The notes under the pieces are model-generated. The model did no database searches and was not told the origin of the DNA. It saw nothing but the letters and a program-made list of their open reading frames with translations. The translations under genes and the position numbers were made by a program. From Asanoa ferruginea (GTDB taxonomy: Bacteria; Actinomycetota; Actinomycetes; Mycobacteriales; Micromonosporaceae), in assembly GCF_003387075.1 (NCBI RefSeq), contig NZ_QUMQ01000001.1:8432001-8496000 (forward strand): 64,000 nt of DNA, written 5' to 3'. This document shows positions 42,887 to 51,905 of this stretch, piece after piece (position 1 is the stretch's first letter; the number at the start of each line of letters is the position of its first letter).

Positions 42887-43696
42887 TCACTTGTTGACAA
42901 AGCCACGCAGGGCGCGGATTGCCGCTCGGTCGCTGACCTTGGCGTAGATCTTCTTGTCCGGGCCGTAGAGGGTGACGAAGGGGCAGGCCTGGTCGTCGCC
43001 GGTCATGCGCTTGTCCAGCAGCCGGCGGCGGGTTGCCACCTCGTAGACGCGCAGCCGCCACGAAGACCGGAACAGGGTCAGCGTGTCGGGCTTCGGGTCG
43101 TCGAACTTGCAGGTGCGGATCTTCGAGCCGGTGCTGACCCGATCGAGGCAGGCGACGAGTTGCACCTTCTTGGGGTGGTCGGCCGCCCAGGTCTGCTCGG
43201 CTTTGCTGGACGTGCCCTCGTCGAGGTAGTAGGTCCCGTCCTGCGAGCGCAAGCCAGGATTGTCCGACGTGAGCAGCACGATCGGGTGCGGGGCCTTGCC
43301 CGCGCGTTTCGGCGACTGTGGATAGTAGACGTCCTCGTCGCACACCCGGTTGAGATCGTGGATCTCCTCGGCGGGATAAGCGCTGGCCTGCGGCCCTTCC
43401 TGCGGCGGCTCCTCGGTCGGCGTCGGCTTCGCGGTCGCGCTGCGGCCGCCCGTCGCCGGAGGTGACGTCGGGCCGGACGCCGACGCGCTGGTGTCGTCGG
43501 AGCGCAGCACGAAGGCCGTGCCGGCCACGCCGGCGGCCGCGCCGAGCACCAGCACGCCCACGATCACCCCGGCGATCACGCCGGTGCGGCTGCGACCCGG
43601 CGGTGGAGGTTGCTCGTCGAAGGCGCTCGACAGTGCGCCCCACCCATTGTCCGGATCCGTTGGCTCAGCTTCCGACTCATCCCCCGTGCTGGTCAT
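42887..43696 (-). CDS. Membrane-anchored extracellular protein, tandem paralog B
   Basis: This 269-residue paralog of the gene at 41969 has the same design: disordered N-terminus, transmembrane segment near residues 42-65 (GVIAGVIVGVLVLGAAAGV), then the extracellular domain with DLNRVCDEDVYYPQSPKRAG and ACPFVTLYGPDKKIYAKV. The two domains are about 75-80% identical. The upstream region holds a perfect 14-bp inverted repeat, a version of which also precedes paralog A. A recent duplication together with its promoter is likely. Function unknown. Confidence 0.78.
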   Translation of the reverse strand: MTSTGDESEAEPTDPDNGWGALSSAFDEQPPPPGRSRTGVIAGVIVGVLVLGAAAGVAGTAFVLRSDDTSASASGPTSPPATGGRSATAKPTPTEEPPQEGPQASAYPAEEIHDLNRVCDEDVYYPQSPKRAGKAPHPIVLLTSDNPGLRSQDGTYYLDEGTSSKAEQTWAADHPKKVQLVACLDRVSTGSKIRTCKFDDPKPDTLTLFRSSWRLRVYEVATRRRLLDKRMTGDDQACPFVTLYGPDKKIYAKVSDRAAIRALRGFVNK

Positions 43697-43717
43697 CCGC
43701 ATTCCTTCCGTTCAGCG

Positions 43718-43751
43718 AGAACGGCGAATGTATCAAGACATTCGCCGTTCT
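43718..43751 (-). promoter_or_regulatory. Perfect 14-bp inverted repeat upstream of paralog B
   Basis: Arms agaacggcgaatgt (43718-43731) and acattcgccgttct (43738-43751) flank a 6-base centre. The core gcgaatgtatcaagacattc reappears in altered form upstream of paralog A (near 42844-42866, gcgaatgtagcaggacactc). The shared core suggests one regulator controls both genes. Confidence 0.55.
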
Positions 43752-43824
43752 TGGGGGTGGTTATGTCGGCGGGTGGTGGCAGGATGTCGCCCATGGCCAG
43801 AAAGATCATCGAAGGGCGCCTGCC

Positions 43825-44601
43825 ATGACCTCTGTCGCAGATCTGGTCGCCGCGCTCGGATCCGGCACGATCCGGGTCGTCGACCTCACCAACCCGCTGT
43901 CGGCGAGCACGCCGACGCTGCGCCTGCCGGAGCCGTTCGCCAACCTGGTCGATTTCAGCCTCGAGCAGGTCAGCGCTTATGACGCGCCCGGGCCGTTCTG
44001 GAAACACCACAACATCACGACCGGTGAGCACATTGGTACGCACCTCGACGCGCCCGTCCACTGGGTCACCGGCCGCGACGGCCACGATGTCTCGCAGATC
44101 CCGCCGTCGCGGCTCGTCGGCCCGGCCGCGGTGATGGACTTCAGCGCGGAAGCGTCGGCCGACCCCGACTTCCTGCTCGACGTGCACCACGTCGAGGCGT
44201 GGATCGCCGAGCACGGCGCGCTCGCCGAGGGCACCTGGCTGCTCTACCGCACCGGTTGGGACCAATACGCGCACGACCAGGACCAGTTCCTCAACGTCGA
44301 CGAGAACGGCTCGCACACGCCCGGCATGACCGCGGCCTGCGCCGAGTGGCTGGCGAAGAACACCCCGATCTCCGGCTTCGGCGTGGAGACCGTCGGCATC
44401 GACGCGGGCAACGCGGGTGGGCTCGAGCCGCCGTTCCCGGCCCACTTCCACCTGCTCGGCAACGACAAATACGGCATCACCTCGCTGCAAAACCTCGCAC
44501 AGTTGCCGGCCACGGGCGCGCTGCTCGTCGTCGCACCGTTGCCGATCGTCGGCGGCACCGGCAGCCCGACCCGCGTGCTGGCCCTTGTGGACGGTCGTTA
44601 G
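43825..44601 (+). CDS. Cyclase family (kynurenine formamidase-like) protein
   Basis: This 258-residue metal-dependent hydrolase has the cyclase family metal motif HIGTHLDAPVHW (HxxTHxDxPxH) near residue 72. Further ligands follow in the C-terminal half. Known members hydrolyse N-formylkynurenine, cyclise polyketide-like intermediates or cleave small cyclic compounds, so the substrate is open. GAAGGG lies before the ATG at 43825. It is followed by a ThDP enzyme gene 2 bases downstream, which suggests a joint pathway for a cyclic or 2-oxo compound. Confidence 0.85.
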   Translation: MTSVADLVAALGSGTIRVVDLTNPLSASTPTLRLPEPFANLVDFSLEQVSAYDAPGPFWKHHNITTGEHIGTHLDAPVHWVTGRDGHDVSQIPPSRLVGPAAVMDFSAEASADPDFLLDVHHVEAWIAEHGALAEGTWLLYRTGWDQYAHDQDQFLNVDENGSHTPGMTAACAEWLAKNTPISGFGVETVGIDAGNAGGLEPPFPAHFHLLGNDKYGITSLQNLAQLPATGALLVVAPLPIVGGTGSPTRVLALVDGR

Positions 44602-44603
44602 CC

Positions 44604-46229
44604 ATGGCCGGCACCGTTGCCGACGTGGTCGGCCAGACGCTGGCCACGCTCGGCGTCGGGCACTGCTTCGGCGTCGTCGGCAGCGGCAACTTCCGGGTGA
44701 CCAACGCCCTGCGGGCGGCCGGTGTCCCATTCACCGCGACCCGGCACGAGGCGGGGGCCGCGACGATGGCCGACGCGTACGCCCGGATGTCGGGTCAGGT
44801 CGCCCTGCTCTCCGTGCACCAGGGTTGCGGCCTCACCAACGCCGCGACCGGGATCTGCGAGGCGGCCAAGAGCCGCACCCCGCTGGTGGTGCTGGCCGCG
44901 GAAGCGGCCGGCGCCACGTCCAACTTCGCGATGGACCAGTCCGGGTTCGCGCAGAGCCTCGGTGCCATCGCCGAGCGGGTCCACAGTGGTGAGTCCGCCG
45001 TCGAGGACACGGTCCGGGCCTGGCGGCGGGCCCGCGACGAGCGCCGCACCGTGGTGCTCAACCTGCCGCTCAACGTGCAGGCTCAGGAAGCCGGCGGGCA
45101 ACCGCGGCAGGCAGGGCCAGGTCTCGCACCGGTCCAGCCCACGACGGAAGCCGTCGCCGCGCTCGCCGCTCTCTTCCAGCAGGCCCGGCGGCCCGTCATC
45201 GTGGCCGGCCGGGGTGCCCGCGGCGCGGGGCCGCAACTCCGCCGCCTTGGTGAGCTCACCGGTTCGCTGCTGGCCACGTCGGCGGTGGCCAACGGCCTGT
45301 TCCAGGGCGACCCCTACGCGCTGGGCATCTCCGGCGGTTTCGCCTCGCCCACCGCGGCGACCCTGATCTCCCAGGCCGACCTGATCGTCGGCTTCGGCTG
45401 CGCCCTCAACATGTGGACGATGCGCCACGGCCGCCTGATCGCCGACGACGCGACCGTCGCCCAGGTCGACCTCGACGGCGCCGCGCTCGGCGTGCACCGC
45501 CCGATCGACCTGGGCGTGGTCGGCGACAGCGCCGCGACCGCCGAGGCGCTGATCGCGGTCCTGGAAGGCCGCGGCGGCTACCGCACCCAGGAGATCGCCG
45601 ACCGCATCGCCAGCACCGGACGCTGGAACGACGAGCCGACGGACGACCTCTCGACCGGCGACCGGATCGACCCGCGCACGCTCAGCCGCGAGTTGGACGC
45701 GCTGCTGCCGGCCGAGCGGATCGTCTCGATCGACTCCGGCAACTTCATGGGCTATCCAAGTGCCTATCTGCGGGTGCCCGACGAGTTCGGCTTCTGCTTC
45801 ACCCAGGCGTTCCAGTCGATCGGGCTGGGTCTGTCGACCGCGATCGGCGCGGCGCTGGCCCGACCCGACCGGCTGCCGGTGCTGGCCTCGGGCGACGGCG
45901 GCTTCCTGATGTCGATCGCCGAACTCGAGACCGCCGTGCGCCTGGGCCTCCCGCTGCTCTGCGTCATCTACAACGACGCGGCCTACGGCGCCGAGGTGCA
46001 CCACTTCGGCCCAGACGCCGACCTAGGCACGGTCACGTTCCCGGACACCGACATAGCTGCCCTGGCGACGGGCTTCGGCGCGCAGGGCCTGACGGTCCGG
46101 ACCACCGCGGACCTGCGCGGCATCACCACCTGGCTGGAATCGAAGCCCAACCGCCCGCTCGTCGTCGACGCGAAAATCGTCTCGGACGGCGGCTCATGGT
46201 GGCTCGCCGAGGCGTTCAAGGGCCACTAA
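44604..46229 (+). CDS. Thiamine-diphosphate-dependent enzyme (acetolactate-synthase-like)
   Basis: This 541-residue protein has the three-domain layout of ThDP enzymes. It starts with a Pyr domain carrying HEAGAATMADAYARMSGQVA (the conserved Glu activates ThDP). The PP domain has SGDGGFLMSIAELETAVRLG and IYNDAAYGAEVHH in place of the GDGx(24)NN motif. The family includes acetolactate synthase, benzoylformate decarboxylase and related 2-oxo-acid enzymes. Lack of a small-subunit gene nearby argues against a biosynthetic acetolactate synthase. It is cotranscribed with the cyclase-like gene. Confidence 0.88.
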   Translation: MAGTVADVVGQTLATLGVGHCFGVVGSGNFRVTNALRAAGVPFTATRHEAGAATMADAYARMSGQVALLSVHQGCGLTNAATGICEAAKSRTPLVVLAAEAAGATSNFAMDQSGFAQSLGAIAERVHSGESAVEDTVRAWRRARDERRTVVLNLPLNVQAQEAGGQPRQAGPGLAPVQPTTEAVAALAALFQQARRPVIVAGRGARGAGPQLRRLGELTGSLLATSAVANGLFQGDPYALGISGGFASPTAATLISQADLIVGFGCALNMWTMRHGRLIADDATVAQVDLDGAALGVHRPIDLGVVGDSAATAEALIAVLEGRGGYRTQEIADRIASTGRWNDEPTDDLSTGDRIDPRTLSRELDALLPAERIVSIDSGNFMGYPSAYLRVPDEFGFCFTQAFQSIGLGLSTAIGAALARPDRLPVLASGDGGFLMSIAELETAVRLGLPLLCVIYNDAAYGAEVHHFGPDADLGTVTFPDTDIAALATGFGAQGLTVRTTADLRGITTWLESKPNRPLVVDAKIVSDGGSWWLAEAFKGH

Positions 46230-46236
46230 GGAGCTG

Positions 46237-46833
46237 TCAGGCGTCGCTGACGACGAGTCGGAGCGCCGCGGCGCGGGCGCGGCGTTTGGCCGACTCTAGT
46301 GACGACGTCGGGTCGCCGAAGACGCCCTCGGCGAGAAAGGCCGCGAACCCGTGCGCAGTCGCGCCCACCGCGAGCACGAGGTCGAGCGCCTCATCCGGAT
46401 CGGGGGCCAGCCGCGCGGCCGGCTCCCGCAGCAGCGCCAGCACCCGGTCTCCGGCGAGTGCCAGGTCGGGATAGGCGGCCTTGTCCAGCCCGCCAGCGAA
46501 GGTGATCTCGAACAGCGCCCGGCTGTCCGAAGCGAACTGCACGTAGGCGGCGGCGAACGCGGCCAGCTGCTCGGCAGGGTCGTCCGAGCCGGCCATGGCG
46601 GCGGCGAAGCGCGTGTGCTGCTGCTCGTAGCCAAGCCGGGCCAACTCGGCCAACAGCGCGTCCTTGTCGGCGAAGTGCTTGTAAGGCGCCGCGACGCTGA
46701 CGCCCGCCCGGCGGCTCGTCTCGGCCAGCGTGAAACCCTGAGCGCCCCGCTCGGCCACCAGGTCCAGGGCCGCCGCCAGGAGGGCGTTGCGCAGGTCACC
46801 GTGATGCTGGCCGGACGGCCGTGTGCTGGGCAT
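46237..46833 (-). CDS. TetR/AcrR family regulator
   Basis: This 198-residue repressor has an N-terminal HTH (LAETSRRAGVSVAAPYKHFA near residues 35-54) followed by a ligand-binding helical domain. ATG at 46833 is preferred, since the alternative at 46851 would lie inside operator site 1. The divergent VOC gene starts at 46918. Three similar operator copies sit in the 84-base gap, so the regulator likely controls both itself and the VOC gene. The effector may be the substrate of the VOC protein. Confidence 0.9.
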   Translation of the reverse strand: MPSTRPSGQHHGDLRNALLAAALDLVAERGAQGFTLAETSRRAGVSVAAPYKHFADKDALLAELARLGYEQQHTRFAAAMAGSDDPAEQLAAFAAAYVQFASDSRALFEITFAGGLDKAAYPDLALAGDRVLALLREPAARLAPDPDEALDLVLAVGATAHGFAAFLAEGVFGDPTSSLESAKRRARAAALRLVVSDA

Positions 46834-46839
46834 GCCCAA

Positions 46840-46901
46840 GGTTAACGTCATTCACTTGGCGGGCATGGTTAATGGCGCTAACCTGGTTAGCGTCATTAAC
46901 C
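46840..46901. promoter_or_regulatory. Triple TetR operator between TetR and VOC genes
   Basis: Three related 17-bp sites are present: 46840-46856 (ggttaacgtcattcact), 46867-46883 (ggttaatggcgctaacc) and 46885-46901 (ggttagcgtcattaacc). The second and third form a near-perfect inverted repeat separated by one base. Each is itself partly palindromic (GGTTA...TAACC), as for TetR dimers. Confidence 0.7.
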
Positions 46902-46917
46902 ACACGAGGGAGGCACC

Positions 46918-47331
46918 ATGCCGGTCTTCGACCACGTCGGGCTCTCCGTAGCCGACCTCGACCGCCAGCGCCGCTTCTACGCCGCCGCGCTCGGCCTCAC
47001 CGAGGTCGAGGAAACCGTCGAGATGCCCGCCGCACACATCCGCACGGCGATCCTGCGCGCCGAAAACGGATTGAAGATCGAGCTGATCGAGCGCGGGGGT
47101 TCGGCAGCGCAGGAGTTCGCCGATCCCTACGACGGCGCCGGAACCCAGGGGTATTTCCACTGGGCCGTCTACGTCGACGACCTCGACGCGGCGTTCGCGA
47201 CCGTGCTCGACGCCGGCGCCCGGGAGGTCTCGGCGCCCGCCGACGCGGTGCGGGCTGGGATGAAGTTCGCCTACGTGAAGGACCCGGAGGGCAATCTGCT
47301 CGAACTCATCCAGCCCGCACCGGCGGCATAA
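46918..47331 (+). CDS. VOC (glyoxalase/bleomycin-resistance) family protein
   Basis: This 137-residue protein has two beta-alpha-beta-beta-beta repeats. It starts MPVFDHVGLSVADLDRQRRF, which supplies a metal His, and ends with VKDPEGNLLELIQPA, which supplies a metal Glu. The family covers glyoxalases, extradiol dioxygenases and drug-binding resistance proteins; this member could be any of the small ones. It is the target gene of the divergent TetR operator cluster and has an own GAGGGAGG ribosome site. Confidence 0.88.
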   Translation: MPVFDHVGLSVADLDRQRRFYAAALGLTEVEETVEMPAAHIRTAILRAENGLKIELIERGGSAAQEFADPYDGAGTQGYFHWAVYVDDLDAAFATVLDAGAREVSAPADAVRAGMKFAYVKDPEGNLLELIQPAPAA

Positions 47332-47334
47332 CCG

Positions 47335-47580
47335 CTACTGGAGGTAGCCCTCGACCTCGGAGATCGGCTCCGCGTTCACGGCGTCGGGGTCGGCACCGGC
47401 CGCGCGGGCGGCCCGGCGGCGGCGTAGCAGGTCCCAGCACTGGTCCAGGGACTCTTCGAGGTCGCGCAGGCGCTGGCGCTCGTCGTCGGAGGAGATCTGG
47501 CCGGACTGCACCTGGGTGCGGAGCTGGTGCTCCTCGGTTACCAAGTCGTTGATCCGGCTCATCACGGTCTTGTCGTCCAT
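47335..47580 (-). CDS. DUF2630 family protein
   Basis: This 81-residue helical protein starts MDDKTVMSRINDLVTEEHQL, the N-terminal pattern of DUF2630. Its last third contains QRLRDLEESLDQCWDLLRRR, a long amphipathic helix. Members are common small actinobacterial proteins of unknown role. It ends 3 bases after the VOC stop (convergent) and lies downstream of the aconitase terminator. Confidence 0.85.
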   Translation of the reverse strand: MDDKTVMSRINDLVTEEHQLRTQVQSGQISSDDERQRLRDLEESLDQCWDLLRRRRAARAAGADPDAVNAEPISEVEGYLQ

Positions 47581-47602
47581 AGCATCGAGCCTTGCACAGC
47601 GA

Positions 47603-47629
47603 AGGGCCCCCTGTGATCCAGGGGGCCCT
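47603..47629 (-). terminator. Terminator after the aconitase gene
   Basis: A perfect 11-bp inverted repeat (agggccccctg 47603-47613, cagggggccct 47619-47629) with a 5-base loop lies between the aconitase stop and the DUF2630 start. It would end the aconitase transcript before DUF2630. Confidence 0.7.
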
Positions 47630-47635
47630 AAGCCG

Positions 47636-50410
47636 TCAGCTCTCCAGCATCTTGCGCAACACGAACTGCAGGATGCCACCGTGCCGGTAGTAGTCGGCCT
47701 CGCCCGGTGTGTCGATCCGGACGACCGCGTCGAAAGAGACGCCGGTGTCGGTGGTCACCTTGACCGTGCGCGGCGTCGAGCCGTCGTTGAGCGCCTCGAC
47801 GCCGGTGAACTCGAACGTCTCCGTGCCGGTCAGGCCGAGCGACTCGGCGGTCTGGCCCTGCGGGAACTGCAACGGCAGCACGCCCATGCCGATCAGGTTG
47901 GAGCGGTGGATCCGCTCGTAGGACTCGGCGATCACCGCGCGCACGCCGAGCAGCATCGTGCCCTTCGCGGCCCAGTCACGGGACGAGCCCGAGCCGTACT
48001 CCTTGCCGGCGAGAACGACCAACGGCACACCCGCTTCGGCGTACGCCACAGAAGCGTCATAGATCGTTGTTTGTGAGCCGTCGAGGTGGTTGACCGTAGC
48101 GCCGCCCTCGACACCGGGCACGAGCTGGTTGCGCAGCCGGATGTTGGCGAACGTGCCGCGGATCATCACCTCGTGGTTGCCGCGCCGCGAGCCGTAGGAG
48201 TTGAACTCGTGCCGGGCCACGCCGTGGGCGGCCAGGTATTCGCCCGCGGGCGAGTCGGCCTTGATCGAGCCGGCCGGCGAGATGTGGTCGGTCGTCACCG
48301 AGTCGCCGAGCTTGGCCAGCACCCGGGCGCCGTGGATGTCGACCACCGGCTGCGGGTCGCGCGCCATGCCCTCGAAGTAGGGGGGCTTGCGCACGTAGGT
48401 CGACTCGCCGTCCCAGGCGAACGTGTCGCCACTCGGGGTCGGCAGGCTCTGCCACTTCTCGTCGCCGGCGAACACGTCGGCGTAGTCGCGAGTGAACATC
48501 TCGCTCGCGATCGCCCGGCCGATGACCTCTTCGATCTCGGCGGCCGACGGCCAGATCTCGCTGAGGTAGACGTCCTTACCGTCGGCACCGACGCCGATCG
48601 GCTCGTTGACCAGGTCGACGTCCATCGAGCCGGCGAGCGCGTAGGCGACCACCAGCGGCGGCGACGCCAGGTAGTTCATCTTGACGTCGGGGTTGATCCG
48701 GCCCTCGAAGTTGCGGTTGCCGGACAGCACCGAGACCACCGACAGGTCGTGCTCGGCGACGGCGGCCGAGATCGTCTCCGGCAGCGGGCCGGAGTTGCCG
48801 ATGCACGTCGTGCAGCCGTAGCCGACCAGGTGGAAGCCGAGCTTCTCGAGGTAGGGCGTGAGGCCGGCCCGCTCGTAATAGTCCATGACGACCTTGGAGC
48901 CCGGCGCCAGCGTGGTCTTCACCCACGGCTTGCGGTTGAGCCCCTTGTCGACGGCATTGCGGGCGAGCAGTGCGGCGCCGATCATCACCTGCGGGTTGGA
49001 CGTGTTGGTGCAGGAGGTGATCGCGGCGATCACGACGGCACCGTGGTCGAGCTCGTATTCCGTGCCGTCGTCGCCGGTGACCCGCACCGGCTTCGAGGCC
49101 CGCCCGTTGGCGCCGCGCGCGGCCGACTCGTAGTCGGTCGGCTGGTCGGCCGGGTCGTCGACCTCGTTGGCCGGCGGGTCGCTGGCCGGGAAGGACTCTT
49201 CCGAGGCCTCGTCGGCCGGACCGGACTGGCTGACGTAGTCGGTCAACACCGAGCGGAAGATCGGCTTCGCACTGGCCAGGGGTACGCGGTCCTGCGGGCG
49301 CTTCGGGCCGGCGAGCGACGGCTCGATGGTGCCGAGGTCGAGCTCGAGGCGCTCCGAGTAGGCCGGCTCACGCTCGGGGTCGTGCCAGAGGCCCTGCTCC
49401 TTGGCGTAGGCCTCGACGAGCTCGATCTGCTGGGCCTCGCGGCCGGTCAGCGTCAGGTATTTGATCGTCTCGGCGTCGATCGGGAAGATCGCGATGGTCG
49501 AGCCGTATTCCGGGCTCATGTTGCCGATGGTGGCCCGGTTGGCCAGCGGCACCGCGGCCACGCCGGGGCCGTAGAACTCGACGAACTTGCCGACCACGCC
49601 GTGCTTACGCAGCATCTCGGTGATGGTCAGCACCAGGTCGGTCGCCGTGGTGCCGGCCGGCATCTCGCCGGAGAGCTTGAAGCCGACCACCCGCGGGATC
49701 AGCATCGACACCGGCTGGCCCAGCATCGCGGCCTCGGCCTCGATGCCACCCACGCCCCAGCCGACGACGCCCAGGCCGTTGACCATCGTGGTGTGCGAGT
49801 CGGTGCCGACGACCGTGTCCGGGTAGGCCTGGCCGTTGCGCTCCATGATCGTGCGAGCCAGGTATTCGATGTTGACCTGGTGCACGATGCCCGTGCCGGG
49901 CGGCACGACCTTGAACTCGTTGAACGCGGTCTGGCCCCAGCGGAGGAACTGGTAGCGCTCGCGGTTGCGCTGGTATTCCAGCTCCACGTTGCGCGCGAAC
50001 GCGTCTTCCCGGCCGAACAGGTCGGCGATCACCGAGTGGTCGATGACCAGCTCGGCCGGCGCCAACGGGTTGACCTTGGTCGCGTCGCCGCCGAGCTCGC
50101 GGACCGCCTCGCGCATGGTGGCCAGGTCGACCACGCAGGGCACGCCGGTGAAGTCCTGCATCAGCACCCGGGCCGGGGTGAACTGGATCTCCACGCTCGG
50201 GTCAGCGTCGGCGTCCCAGCCGGCCAGCGCCCGGATGTGGTCGGCGGTGATGTTGGCGCCGTCTTCGGTCCGGAGCAGGTTCTCCAGCAGGATCTTGAGG
50301 CTGTAGGGCAACCGCTCGTGCCCCTCGACCGTCGTGATCTTGAAAATCTCGTAGCTCGCGTCGTTGACGCGTAGCTGGCTCTTCGCACCGAAGGTGTCGA
50401 GGCTCGCCAC
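47636..50410 (-). CDS. acnA: Aconitate hydratase (AcnA)
   Basis: This 924-residue iron-sulfur enzyme interconverts citrate and isocitrate in the TCA cycle. The cluster Cys residues are in TSCTNTSNP and [12 protein letters not shown]. The active-site stretch [12 protein letters not shown] near the C-terminus carries conserved Arg and Ser residues. Residues near 405-450 ([18 protein letters not shown]) form an acidic insertion shared by actinobacterial members. The GTG at 50410 has AGGAG 8 bases upstream. Confidence 0.95.
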   Translation of the reverse strand: MASLDTFGAKSQLRVNDASYEIFKITTVEGHERLPYSLKILLENLLRTEDGANITADHIRALAGWDADADPSVEIQFTPARVLMQDFTGVPCVVDLATMREAVRELGGDATKVNPLAPAELVIDHSVIADLFGREDAFARNVELEYQRNRERYQFLRWGQTAFNEFKVVPPGTGIVHQVNIEYLARTIMERNGQAYPDTVVGTDSHTTMVNGLGVVGWGVGGIEAEAAMLGQPVSMLIPRVVGFKLSGEMPAGTTATDLVLTITEMLRKHGVVGKFVEFYGPGVAAVPLANRATIGNMSPEYGSTIAIFPIDAETIKYLTLTGREAQQIELVEAYAKEQGLWHDPEREPAYSERLELDLGTIEPSLAGPKRPQDRVPLASAKPIFRSVLTDYVSQSGPADEASEESFPASDPPANEVDDPADQPTDYESAARGANGRASKPVRVTGDDGTEYELDHGAVVIAAITSCTNTSNPQVMIGAALLARNAVDKGLNRKPWVKTTLAPGSKVVMDYYERAGLTPYLEKLGFHLVGYGCTTCIGNSGPLPETISAAVAEHDLSVVSVLSGNRNFEGRINPDVKMNYLASPPLVVAYALAGSMDVDLVNEPIGVGADGKDVYLSEIWPSAAEIEEVIGRAIASEMFTRDYADVFAGDEKWQSLPTPSGDTFAWDGESTYVRKPPYFEGMARDPQPVVDIHGARVLAKLGDSVTTDHISPAGSIKADSPAGEYLAAHGVARHEFNSYGSRRGNHEVMIRGTFANIRLRNQLVPGVEGGATVNHLDGSQTTIYDASVAYAEAGVPLVVLAGKEYGSGSSRDWAAKGTMLLGVRAVIAESYERIHRSNLIGMGVLPLQFPQGQTAESLGLTGTETFEFTGVEALNDGSTPRTVKVTTDTGVSFDAVVRIDTPGEADYYRHGGILQFVLRKMLES

Positions 50411-50556
50411 GTCGTACTCCTTCTCCGCCTGTGTATGCCCCAGTGTTTCGCAACTGGCTCCGCGGGCCGGCATTAGGTTCGGCTAACCGCATTCATTTAA
50501 ACCGTACGTCCGTCTTGTTTTCCGGTCAACCCGGGGCCGGTGCTATCGTGCGGCGC

Positions 50557-51066
50557 GTGACCGACGTGCATCTTCAGCCGCAGCCGCGTATCGACGTCCT
50601 GGTGACGGACTTCGAAACCGAGGATCGGCGACTGCGCACCGACTATGTCGGCGTGGCCTGGATCGGCGACCAGCCCGACCCGGAGACCGGCCTGATGGGC
50701 GGCGAATACTCCCGCCGGCAGGTCGACACCCGGCTCTTTCTCCCGGACACCCACTGGTATGACGCCGACGAGCTCGACAGCGTCGAGGTGCAGGTCACGG
50801 CCGGCATTCTCCAGGTCGCTCTCACCGATCGCCGCACCCAGGGCCTGCTCGGCGCGCTGACCAGCCCCGAGGTCGAGTTCTACGACCACCCCGAGGGTGA
50901 GGACGGCGTCGGCATCTGCCTGTGGATCCGCGGCGAGATCCTCTCCAACGTCGCGCTGTCCTACCGCGTGACGGTGGTCTGCGACCCGATCGCGCTCAAG
51001 CGCAAGGGCGCCGTCGACGAAGACGACCTGGTCGACGACGTCGAGGGCGTGCCGGCGATCAGCTGA
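50557..51066 (+). CDS. Conserved hypothetical protein
   Basis: This 169-residue protein starts VTDVHLQPQPRIDVLVTDFE from a GTG codon; an extension to 50431 looks non-coding. It is acidic and rich in beta strands (RLRTDYVGVAWIGDQPDPE, DDLVDDVEGVPAIS), with no transmembrane segment. I do not recognise a family. It is divergent from acnA with about 146 bases between starts, and convergent with the small membrane gene at 51059. Confidence 0.7.
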   Translation: MTDVHLQPQPRIDVLVTDFETEDRRLRTDYVGVAWIGDQPDPETGLMGGEYSRRQVDTRLFLPDTHWYDADELDSVEVQVTAGILQVALTDRRTQGLLGALTSPEVEFYDHPEGEDGVGICLWIRGEILSNVALSYRVTVVCDPIALKRKGAVDEDDLVDDVEGVPAIS

Positions 51067-51214
51067 CCTCGGTCTCCGCGAGCTTCTGGCGCAGCCGGTC
51101 GCGGACCTCGTCGGGCGTGTAGGCCCGCCGCTTCCGTTCGGCGCGCGCCACCACCACGCCCGTCGCCGCTACTCCGACGAGCCCCGCCACGCCCAGCACC
51201 TTCCACCACCGCAT
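51059..51214 (-). CDS. Small single-span membrane protein (51 aa)
   Basis: This 51-residue protein begins MRWWKVLGVAGLVGVAATGV (transmembrane) and has a basic-acidic cytoplasmic tail ending RQKLAETEVS. It overlaps the 3' end of the hypothetical gene on the other strand by 8 bases. The arrangement of Arg/Lys after the helix fits a positive-inside anchor. Function unknown; similar tiny proteins are common in the group. Confidence 0.6.
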   Translation of the reverse strand: MRWWKVLGVAGLVGVAATGVVVARAERKRRAYTPDEVRDRLRQKLAETEVS

Positions 51215-51232
51215 TCCACATAGGGTAATGGC

Positions 51233-51895
51233 ATGGCCATCACCCTCGATGCGGCGGTGGAGCTGGCGCGCACGGGCGACGTGTGGCTCTTTCGCGGCAG
51301 CTCCGTCCCCGACCGCGCGATCCGGATCGCCACCAACAGCCCGGTCAACCACGTCGGCATGTCGGTGGTGATCGAAGACCTGCCGGCCCTGATGTGGCAC
51401 GCCGAGCTGGGCAAGTCGCTGCGCGACCACTGGACGGGCAGCTTCCAGCGCGGCGTCCAACTGCACGACCTGCGCGCCGCGGTGCTGCTCTGGGGCCGCC
51501 GCTACGGCCAGCGGGCCTGGCTGCGCCAGTTGCAGACGCCGGTCACCGCCGACATGGAGAACGCGGTGCTGCGCACGGTGGCCCGGCTCGACGGCACCCC
51601 GTTCCCGTCGACCGCCCGGCTGGCCTGGCGCTGGGCCCGCGGCCGGGTGCCCGACCTGCGCACGGGCTTCTTCGCGGGCGACAAGCAGGTCAGCTCCCCA
51701 TCCCCCGAACGCGACGCGCGGCTGGAGACCGCCTACTGCGCCGAGGTCGTCGCGGTCACCTACGAGGCGATGGGCCTGCTGCCGGATGGGAAGCGACCCA
51801 ACTGGTACGACCCGGGCCGCTTCTGGAGCGGCGACGAGCTGCGCCTAGAGGGCGGGGCCGAGCTGGGCGAGGAGATCGCGGTGGAGATCCCGTAG
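51233..51895 (+). CDS. Permuted NlpC/P60 (YiiX-like) protein
   Basis: This 220-residue protein has a circularly permuted papain-like fold. DVWLFRGSSVPDRAIRIATN followed by SPVNHVGMSVVI carries the catalytic His (NHVG) before the Cys, which is in AYCAEVVAVTYEAMGLL near residue 170. The Glu or Gln in between completes the triad. Members are amidases or acyl hydrolases of the YiiX/LRAT group. No signal peptide is visible. It is 10 bases upstream of the alpha/beta hydrolase gene and likely in one transcript. Confidence 0.78.
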   Translation: MAITLDAAVELARTGDVWLFRGSSVPDRAIRIATNSPVNHVGMSVVIEDLPALMWHAELGKSLRDHWTGSFQRGVQLHDLRAAVLLWGRRYGQRAWLRQLQTPVTADMENAVLRTVARLDGTPFPSTARLAWRWARGRVPDLRTGFFAGDKQVSSPSPERDARLETAYCAEVVAVTYEAMGLLPDGKRPNWYDPGRFWSGDELRLEGGAELGEEIAVEIP

Positions 51896-51905
51896 CGTTG
51901 GCTCG

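Noticed and set aside
48086-50374. A long open frame on the + strand opposite the aconitase gene
   Set aside because: It is the antisense shadow of a clear AcnA coding frame; high GC makes such frames common, and the translated sequence is Arg/Val/Gly-rich without family motifs.
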